From the NCBI RefSeq assembly GCF_009601505.1, contig NZ_WITC01000031.1:1-64000 (forward strand): 64,000 bases of DNA, given 5' to 3'. Origin of the DNA: Sinorhizobium terangae. Its GTDB lineage: Bacteria > Pseudomonadota > Alphaproteobacteria > Rhizobiales > Rhizobiaceae. The notes under the pieces were generated by a model. That model had not been told where the DNA came from. It worked only from the letters and a program-made list of their open reading frames with translations, and made no database searches. This document shows positions 58,493 to 64,000 of the stretch, one piece after another; position 1 is the stretch's first letter, and every line of letters begins with the position of its first letter. The position numbers were made by a program, and so were the translations under genes.

Positions 58493-60649
58493 ATGACACG
58501 CGCGCAGCAGGTGGGCGTCATTATCGGTTTGGCGATTGTAGCGGCGCTGACAATGCTGCGGGCAAGCGATCCGCCGTTGCTGCGGCTCGCTCGCAATCTG
58601 ACGTTCGACGAGTATCAACGCATCAAGCCGCGTGCCTACGAGAACATGCCGGTGCGGATCGTCGACATAGACGAGGCGTCGCTGAAAGAGCTCGGCCAGT
58701 GGCCGTGGCCGAGAGATCGCATCGCCGCCCTGGTCAACCGGCTGTCGGAGATGGGCGCGTCGGCGATCGCATTCGACATTCTCTTTGCCGAGCCCGATCG
58801 CCTGTCGCCACGCAACGTTGTCCGCGACGTTGCCGGGATCGACCCGTCGCTGCTTCGTCAATTGCCCGACAACGATGAGATCTTCGCAGAGGCGATCGCC
58901 AACCGACCCGTCGTGTTGGGGTTCGGCATTTCCAATGAAGGAAGCTATCGCCCGCCGGTGAAGGCCGGCTTTGCCTTTACTGGTGAGAGCCCCTTCGGGG
59001 CGCCGCCGCGTCTCGATGCGGCGACGCCGCTGCGGCCGCAGCTCGAAGCCAACGCCACCGGCCTCGGCCATATCAGCCTCAATCCCGGCGCGACGTCGTC
59101 GGTGGTGCGCGCCGTCCCGCTTTTCTTAAGCGACGGCGAACAGCTTTACCCAAACCTCGCGCTCGAAGCGCTGCGGGTAGCGCAGGGTGCCTCCACCTAT
59201 GTGCTCGCCGCCGCCCCGGATGTGGCGGATACGCTGACGGACGCCAAGATCGGGGACTTCGTGGTGCCGGTGACCGCGGCAGGAGAACTCTGGCTCTATG
59301 TCAGTCCCGATCGGGCCGAACGTTACGTCTCCGCGAGGCGCGTACTCGACCCGGCCGGTCCCGCGCCGGAGGTGATGGCGGCAATCGAGGGGAGCATCGT
59401 GTTCATCGGCACGTCGGCGGCGGGCCTGCAGGACATTCGCACGACCGCCCTCGGGCAGAACGTTCCCGGCGTCTCGCTGCACGCGCAAACCGTGGAGCAG
59501 ATCCTCTCTGGCCATTTTCTCTCGCGCCCGGATTGGGCCGACGGCCTGGAAATCCTGTCAATCGCTGTCGCGGGCAGCCTGCTCGTGGTACTCACCACCT
59601 TCGTCAGTCCCGCGGTTGCGCTGGTATGCGGCCTCCTCATCACCGTCCTGGCGCTCGTCGCTTCCTGGCTCGCCTTCCTCTATGGTGGGCTTCTTTTCGA
59701 TCCGCTGGCCCCGATCGTCAGCGCATCGATCACGCATTTCGCCGCCACTGCGTTCCGCTTCCTCGTCACCGACCGGGAGCGCCGCGCAGTCCGGCGGGCT
59801 TTCGGCCAGTATCTTTCGCCGTCGCTGCTCTATCGCATCGAGCATACGCGCGACGCGCTGCGCCTCGGCGGCGACGACCGCGAGTTGACGGTGATGTTCG
59901 TCGATGTCCGGAATTTTACAGAGATCAGCGAGCGCCTGGCGCCCACCGCCGTCGTCGGCTTCCTGAACACGCTGCTCGATGCGCTGAGCCGCCATGTCAT
60001 CGCCAACGAGGGCACGCTCGACAAGTTCATCGGGGATTCGATCATGGCCTTCTGGAACGCTCCGGTCGATGTCGCCGACCATCCGGGCAAGGCCGTTCGC
60101 GCCGCGCTTGGCATGCGCGAGACGATGGCGCGCCTCAATGCCGACGACGCCTTCGGCTTCGGGAAGGAGCACAACGTCGCGATCGGGGTCGGCATTCACA
60201 CCGGCATCGCCTGCGTCGGCAACATGGGCGCGGAGGCCCACTTCAATTACTCGGCCGTCGGCGATACGGTCAACATTGCGGCTCGGATAGAATCCTCGTG
60301 CAAGGACGTCCACTTCGACATTCTGGTGTCCGAGGAGACCGCAAAGGTGCTGCCGGGCCACGCCCTGCTCGAAGCGGGGATGCTGGCGCTCAAAGGAAAG
60401 AGCTCGCGGACAAGACTCTTCGCCGTCGTCGGCGACGAAAAGCTCGGAGCTTCCGCCGAATTCGCCGAACTGCGGTGCCTCCACTTAAAGCTTGTCGAGG
60501 CCTTGCGGTCCCGCGTGCCGAACCGGAAGCTCCTGAATGCGGCGAAGCTAAAGGCGGCGCCGCTCCCGGGGCTGACGGAATTCTACCGCCGGATATCGCG
60601 CCGGGCCGACCACTTCGCCGATCACGGCAGATCAGGATCGGCGGAATGA
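58493..60649 (+). CDS. CHASE2-domain adenylate/guanylate cyclase
   Basis: A 718-residue membrane signalling enzyme. An N-terminal span (GVIIGLAIVAALTML) leads into a periplasmic CHASE2 sensor domain (about residues 30-345; ENMPVRIVDIDEASLKELGQ, WPWPRDRIAALVNRLSEMGA). Three spans follow near 355-440 (IAVAGSLLVVLTTFVSPAVA), then a class III cyclase domain at about 475-650 with metal-binding Asp in VMFVDVRNFTEISERL and in GDSIMAFWNAPVDVADHPGK. The ATG at 58493 has GGGGGGCGG upstream. It converges with a FecR-type gene, and CHASE2 cyclases often occur with FecR proteins. Confidence 0.85.
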   Translation: MTRAQQVGVIIGLAIVAALTMLRASDPPLLRLARNLTFDEYQRIKPRAYENMPVRIVDIDEASLKELGQWPWPRDRIAALVNRLSEMGASAIAFDILFAEPDRLSPRNVVRDVAGIDPSLLRQLPDNDEIFAEAIANRPVVLGFGISNEGSYRPPVKAGFAFTGESPFGAPPRLDAATPLRPQLEANATGLGHISLNPGATSSVVRAVPLFLSDGEQLYPNLALEALRVAQGASTYVLAAAPDVADTLTDAKIGDFVVPVTAAGELWLYVSPDRAERYVSARRVLDPAGPAPEVMAAIEGSIVFIGTSAAGLQDIRTTALGQNVPGVSLHAQTVEQILSGHFLSRPDWADGLEILSIAVAGSLLVVLTTFVSPAVALVCGLLITVLALVASWLAFLYGGLLFDPLAPIVSASITHFAATAFRFLVTDRERRAVRRAFGQYLSPSLLYRIEHTRDALRLGGDDRELTVMFVDVRNFTEISERLAPTAVVGFLNTLLDALSRHVIANEGTLDKFIGDSIMAFWNAPVDVADHPGKAVRAALGMRETMARLNADDAFGFGKEHNVAIGVGIHTGIACVGNMGAEAHFNYSAVGDTVNIAARIESSCKDVHFDILVSEETAKVLPGHALLEAGMLALKGKSSRTRLFAVVGDEKLGASAEFAELRCLHLKLVEALRSRVPNRKLLNAAKLKAAPLPGLTEFYRRISRRADHFADHGRSGSAE

Positions 60650-60652
60650 GGT

Positions 60653-60752
60653 GCTACTGCATATCTCCTTAATTCGTGCCGATTTGAAAACTGCAGCAAT
60701 TCAAAGCGCTTCAGCGTCCTTTGCGCGTCTGATGAGACGCGCGGCGCTGTTG
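60653..60752. repeat. Family A intergenic repeat, full mosaic
   Basis: TGCTACTGCATATCTCCTTA, ATTCGTGCCGATTTGAAAAC, TGCAGCAATTCAAAGCGCTT, CAGCGTCCTTTGCGCGTCTG, ATGAGACGCGCGGCGCTGTT. It starts immediately after the CHASE2 cyclase stop. Confidence 0.8.
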
Positions 60753-60801
60753 ATCGTTTCATTTGCTGAAAGAGCGAACTCATCTAACTCTTTGAAACTA
60801 T

Positions 60802-60846
60802 GCAATTCCGGTGGAGAACCGTCGCATACTGTCCTTGAATTGCTCT
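60802..60846. repeat. Family B intergenic repeat
   Basis: GCAATTCCGGTGGAGAACCG, TCGCATACTGTCCTTGAATT, GCTCT. It ends inside the stop codon region of the FecR gene at 60845. Confidence 0.7.
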
Positions 60847-61810
60847 AGCCGTTATTGCGGCTGCCCTCACGCGGCCGATCCTGCTCTTGACGCGGCTTAT
60901 CCGGGCGCGGTGGTTTGTCCGGCTTGTCGGGTTTGGGTGGCGGCTTGTCCGGCTTGTCCGGTTTTGGCGGTGGCTTGTCCGGCTTGTCCGGTTTGGGCGG
61001 CGGCTTATCCGGCTTGTCCGGTTTAGGCGGCGGCTTATCGGGTTTGTCGGGCTTGGGCGGCGGCTTCTGCGGCGGTGCCTGCTTTTTCTCGGGTTCCGGT
61101 CTGAAGCGCTCGGGCTGCGTTGGCGGAATCGGGAGCGCTGCACGAATGCTGCAACCACCGCCGACCCAGCCGAGGCCGCCGGAAAGCTGCTGGTTGCCGG
61201 AAAGGAATGGTAATGCTCCCTTGTTTCCGAGCGTCTCCAGGATGCGGCTACTGACGCGGCGTGTGTCGGTGACGTTGCCGTTGCGGTTGGCGATCACGCA
61301 GTCGCAACGCCTTGTCAGTTGTTTGCAACCGCCGGGGCCGCAGAAACTGGCCTCTCCGTTGAGCAGAACGAGAGCCGTGGTTCCGTCGCCGCCGACATAG
61401 AAGTCGAAAGCGGTGCCGCGGACACCGATCGTTCCGGCGGGCGTCAGGATCTCGTAGGCGGTGCTTTTCGATTTGCCGCTGACCCAGCGGAACGTGCCCT
61501 TGGTCGCTCTCAGGCTGAGCTTCTGCAAGTTGTTGGAGTCGTCGAAGACGAATTTGTCGATGACGACGGACGAGCCCCAGCCAACCGCCAGTTTGGTTCC
61601 GTCGCGGAACACGAATTGTCCCAGCCCGGATTTTGAGGTGAGAATCCGTTCGTCCCGGTAGACCGGGTCTTTGGCCGCCAGCGGACCGCTCGCACCCCTG
61701 ACTTCAGTCCTGATCCGAACCGCCTCACCGATCGCTTCAGCGGCCATTGACACTGGACTGTAAAAAATGAAGCCGAGTGCAACGATTGCAGCGCCACGCA
61801 AATAGGACAT
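60845..61810 (-). CDS. FecR-domain exported protein with Pro/Lys/Asp repeats
   Basis: A 321-residue exported protein. Residues 1-24 (MSYLRGAAIVALGFIFYSPV-SMAA) are a signal peptide, and residues about 45-150 hold a FecR domain (SKSGLGQFVFRDGTKLAVGW, STAYEILTPAGTIGVRGTAF). The middle has four Cys (FCGPGGCKQLTRRCDC). Residues 250-299 are five perfect PPPKPDKPDK units, then a basic tail. Such a Pro-rich chain would extend across the periplasm. It converges on the CHASE2 cyclase gene; FecR/CHASE2 pairs are recurrent, so it may feed the sensor. Confidence 0.85.
   Translation of the reverse strand: MSYLRGAAIVALGFIFYSPVSMAAEAIGEAVRIRTEVRGASGPLAAKDPVYRDERILTSKSGLGQFVFRDGTKLAVGWGSSVVIDKFVFDDSNNLQKLSLRATKGTFRWVSGKSKSTAYEILTPAGTIGVRGTAFDFYVGGDGTTALVLLNGEASFCGPGGCKQLTRRCDCVIANRNGNVTDTRRVSSRILETLGNKGALPFLSGNQQLSGGLGWVGGGCSIRAALPIPPTQPERFRPEPEKKQAPPQKPPPKPDKPDKPPPKPDKPDKPPPKPDKPDKPPPKPDKPDKPPPKPDKPDKPPRPDKPRQEQDRPREGSRNNG
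60914..61063 (-). repeat. Five 30-bp tandem repeats in the FecR-type gene
   Basis: Five consecutive 30-base units (GGCTTGTCCGGTTTGGGCGG type) encode PPPKPDKPDK at residues 250-299. The unit is preserved at protein level with a few silent changes, for example GGCTTGTCCGG or GGCTTATCCGG. Tandem units of this length can change copy number by slippage. Confidence 0.85.
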
Positions 61811-62257
61811 GGCACCCCTCCTGGATCACGGCGACTTTGGATTGAAACAGTCCTTAGTCGTTCTTCGTGATCACTTGCCAGAGCGGGGGTGGTTGCTGAA
61901 ATTATTCGCAGGCACTTGCTTTATGCCCCGCTCGCAATTGCTGAATATTTACCATGCGATAGGGCGGGATGTCTCCTAATCCGTTCGGGCTATGTGAATA
62001 AATAGCGTTAAAATCAATGTGTTACGGAGGAGGAGAGTATCCGACTGAGGCGCCGTGGAGCCATAAGAGCGGCTCCGCCGACATGAATTTGCTCCTCGCG
62101 CCGCCATTCAGCAGGCATTCAGCCGTCCGGAGATAAAAGGCATGCAATTCTTCCCGCTCCGGTTTAGGTTGGCGCGGGCTGAAGAGGGGGCCGGAGCTTG
62201 CGGCATGACGCGGCGACCGGCAGTAAAGGGGCGGCGCTCAGGCAGCGCCGGTGGGCG
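61811..62257. other. Intergenic region between divergent genes, nothing supported
   Basis: This 447-base AT-richer stretch lies between the FecR start and the small secreted protein. It contains no repeat of families A or B and no clear promoter of the EcfG type. A short RNA cannot be excluded. Confidence 0.4.
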
Positions 62258-62521
62258 ATGAAGACAATTCTGCTTGCTGTGCTTTCCGGCATTCTCATGA
62301 CGGGAGCGGCTTTTGCTGCGTCCGTGACGAACAAGGACGGCGACACCGCCGTGCTCGTCGTCGTCGAGGGCGAGAGCCGGATGGAAGTTGCGATCGGCTC
62401 TGGCGCCACGGAAATGATCTGCCCGAGCGGTTGCTTCGTCACCGCGCCGAGCGGCGACCGCATCGGCCTACAGGGTGACGAAACGATCGAGATCCTCAAC
62501 GGCTCGGTCGTCGTCAAATAG
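62258..62521 (+). CDS. Small secreted hypothetical protein (87 aa)
   Basis: An 87-residue exported protein. Signal peptide MKTILLAVLSGILMTGAAFA is followed by a beta-rich mature domain (DGDTAVLVVVEGESRMEVAI and CPSGCFVTAPSGDRIGL, with two Cys likely in a disulphide), ending IEILNGSVVVK. I do not recognise the family. The ATG at 62258 has a weak GGTGG upstream; a longer start at 62198 would break the signal peptide. Confidence 0.65.
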   Translation: MKTILLAVLSGILMTGAAFAASVTNKDGDTAVLVVVEGESRMEVAIGSGATEMICPSGCFVTAPSGDRIGLQGDETIEILNGSVVVK

Positions 62522-62592
62522 CGATTTGGCGCCCCGACGCGCATGGCGCCGGCTGCCGTTGCCTTGCCGCCGACACCTCAATGGTGTGCCTA

Positions 62593-63012
62593 TCAGGCGT
62601 GATGGCCGCTGACGGCCTTGAGCAGTTCGCCCGTCAATTCCCGGCTGCTGCTGTGGGAAATATCACCGAGCGACAGCATGCCGACCATCCGCTTGTCCTC
62701 GTTGATCACCGGGAGCCGCCGAATTTTCTTTTCCTCCATCAGGCGAATGGCGTCCTCGAGGGATTCGCTCGTGCGGCAAAAGACGATCTGGCTCGTCATC
62801 ACATCACGCACCGTGAGCGAAGAAACGTCGTGGCCGTTGGCGAAAGCGCGCAAGGCAATGTCGCGATCTGTGACCATTCCGATCAGTCGGTCATTTTCGC
62901 CGACGGGCAGGGCGCCGATATCCTCATCCTTCATGATGTGCGCCACCGTGCGCAGGTCTGTGTCCGGCGAGATCCAACGTACTCCAGAATGCATGGCTTC
63001 CGAAATTTGCAT
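62593..63012 (-). CDS. CBS-domain pair protein
   Basis: A 139-residue cytoplasmic protein made of two CBS domains: ISPDTDLRTVAHIMKDEDIG then ALPVGENDRLIGMVTDRDIA, and FCRTSESLEDAIRLMEEKKI then RRLPVINEDKRMVGMLSLGD. The pair folds as one Bateman module and binds adenine nucleotides such as ATP, AMP or SAM, so it can sense energy state. The start at 63012 has GGGAGG upstream. It stands alone; its partner is unknown. Confidence 0.9.
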   Translation of the reverse strand: MQISEAMHSGVRWISPDTDLRTVAHIMKDEDIGALPVGENDRLIGMVTDRDIALRAFANGHDVSSLTVRDVMTSQIVFCRTSESLEDAIRLMEEKKIRRLPVINEDKRMVGMLSLGDISHSSSRELTGELLKAVSGHHA

Positions 63013-63150
63013 CGTAACCTCCCTTGTTCGGCAAAGGAAAAGCATAGTCGGAAATCATGGCTAATCGTTGGTATCCCGCGGAATCTCGAAGGGAAGGACC
63101 GCTCGGGCCATCGGTCAAGCGGTCCCGAATGGGACAGCGGCGAGCTGCCC

Positions 63151-63810
63151 TCAGGTCAGATTCCTGCGCCGCTCCAGTTCGGCCTCGGTCGGCTGCTCGA
63201 ATTCGAACGAGCCGGTGGCGACCTCGCCGGCGCGAACGTATTTGTTCACGGTCACCCCAGAGCCCGAAACTTTCGAACTGACGAGCTTCAGCGCCATCGG
63301 CGAGGCGCCGTCGCTGAACAGTTTCTTGCCCTTTCCAAGCACGACCGGAAAGATCGACACATACATCTCGTCGACCAGATCGTTGCGGAAAAGCGTCTGC
63401 AGCAGGTCTGTCGAACCTTGCGTCAGGAGATCCGGCCCTTCCTCGCTTTTCAGCTTCCGGAGCGTGGCCACCACGTCGTTGCCGAGGCTCTGGCTGTTCT
63501 GCCAGTCGAGCTTGAAGTCCGGATTGCGTGTCGCGACGTATTTGGTGATGCGGTCGAACAAGGTGCCGATCGGATCGTCGGCGCCTGCGTAGGGCCAATG
63601 CGCCGCGAAAATGTCGTAGGTTTTCCGCCCCAGCAGAAGGTCGAACGGCGTGGCAAACATCTCGTCCACCGCCGCACCCATCGTCTCGTCGAAATAGGGG
63701 GCCACCCATCCACCAAACTTGAAGCCGCCGACCGGATCCTCATGCGGCCCGCCCGGCGCCTGCATGATTCCGTCAAGACTCACAAATGCACCAACGACGA
63801 TCTTTCTCAT
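63151..63810 (-). CDS. RibD-C/dihydrofolate reductase-like family protein
   Basis: A 219-residue protein with the RibD C-terminal (DHFR-like) fold. It opens with KIVVGAFVSLDGIMQAPGGP; the NADPH-binding part includes FDLLLGRKTYDIFAAHWPYA and TLFRNDLVDEMYVSIFPVVL, then GKGKKLFSDG. These proteins reduce small substrates with NADPH, but members outside riboflavin synthesis have no fixed substrate. GGAGAG precedes the ATG. Confidence 0.85.
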   Translation of the reverse strand: MRKIVVGAFVSLDGIMQAPGGPHEDPVGGFKFGGWVAPYFDETMGAAVDEMFATPFDLLLGRKTYDIFAAHWPYAGADDPIGTLFDRITKYVATRNPDFKLDWQNSQSLGNDVVATLRKLKSEEGPDLLTQGSTDLLQTLFRNDLVDEMYVSIFPVVLGKGKKLFSDGASPMALKLVSSKVSGSGVTVNKYVRAGEVATGSFEFEQPTEAELERRRNLT

Positions 63811-63929
63811 TGCCGCTCTCCTTCGTCATCCTTGTTTCTGTATTTAGGACGCCCGGCAGCGGACGAGACCGACATGGTCCAAAAAAAATTCTTGCGAGCG
63901 CAACGTCATCGGCTGAATTCCGCGGGCGC

Positions 63930-64000
63930 CTATTCCTTGCGCGGCGGCTGGGCGTAATCGGGAATCATGAAGCGCCGGCGATAGCGTCCCGGCGTCAGTC
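63930..64000 (-). CDS. AraC-family regulator, C-terminal end (truncated by the window)
   Basis: The minus strand at the window edge encodes LTPGRYRRRFMIPDYAQPPR-KE-stop. The PGRYRRRF motif is the end of the second helix-turn-helix of AraC-type regulators. The rest lies beyond the window. Confidence 0.7.
   Translation of the reverse strand, partial: LTPGRYRRRFMIPDYAQPPRKE

Noticed and set aside
56832..58499. 555-codon minus-strand frame opposite the GluR0-like gene
   Set aside because: It also crosses the family A repeat; composition is not protein-like, and the plus strand has clear domains.
62581..63957. 458-codon plus-strand frame opposite the CBS and RibD-C genes
   Set aside because: It spans two well-supported minus-strand genes and their gap; no family pattern.
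1..64000. CRISPR arrays, rRNA and tRNA genes
   Set aside because: No direct repeats with regular spacers were seen; the repeats present are palindromic and irregularly placed. No tRNA-like cloverleaf or rRNA sequence was recognised by eye.

Overview
The window is high-GC DNA from an alphaproteobacterium, most likely a Rhizobiaceae member of the Sinorhizobium/Ensifer type. The evidence is a rhizopine-type moc cluster, several class III nucleotide cyclases, two PPK2 polyphosphate kinases, a DUF1515 phage gene, promoters of the EcfG/RpoE2 general-stress form (GGAAC-N17-CGTT), and two families of short palindromic intergenic repeats like those known from rhizobia. The species assignment is inference; no rRNA or tRNA gene was seen.

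Layout. 1-1054 is a complete IS630-family element whose transposase is split at an A8 run. 1215-3709 holds an HxlR regulator and a DUF1326/DUF2182 pair. 3762-8659 is a minus-strand set: LacI-type regulator, mocD-, mocE-, mocB- and mocF-like genes. Together they look like an oxygenase, Rieske ferredoxin, ferredoxin reductase and sugar-type binding protein for demethylation and uptake of an O-methylated inosamine. 8660-11400 has cyclase and RidA debris, a YdhR-type gene and a cyclase-TPR protein.

11.4-30.0 kb is an accessory region. It mixes decayed prophage genes (terminase small subunit-like, twice-frameshifted terminase large subunit, internally deleted portal joined to an M20 peptidase tail, and an intact-looking lysis cassette with nested spanin-like genes plus DUF1515) with many tiny membrane or secreted proteins. 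Several of these have no obvious family, and at least three genes have a perfect EcfG-type promoter. It also has a broken higA antitoxin, repeat clusters, and four tandem paralogous lipoproteins (28583-30032).

30.3-39.5 kb carries an SLC13-type permease, a cobalamin riboswitch leading a DUF1636 and B12/iron-type ABC importer cluster, an RBBP9-like hydrolase divergent from an Lrp/AsnC regulator, and DUF924, GFA and hypothetical genes. 39.6-49.0 kb has a membrane protein-HlyD-SulP-PPK2 operon, a DUF3772 MscS channel, a DUF4168 protein and a second PPK2. 49.2-56.2 kb has a secreted protein, an AraC-type regulator divergent from a Tat-exported paoABC-like molybdenum aldehyde oxidoreductase, and a cyclase. 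56.3-64.0 kb has a YdeI-like protein, a GluR0-like ligand-gated channel, a CHASE2 cyclase convergent with a FecR protein bearing proline/lysine/aspartate repeats, a small secreted protein, a CBS-pair protein, a RibD-C/DHFR-like protein and the tail of an AraC-type regulator.

Common threads are nucleotide-second-messenger signalling, polyphosphate metabolism and envelope or general-stress functions. Many start codons were moved from the longest possible start to the one with a good ribosome binding site.
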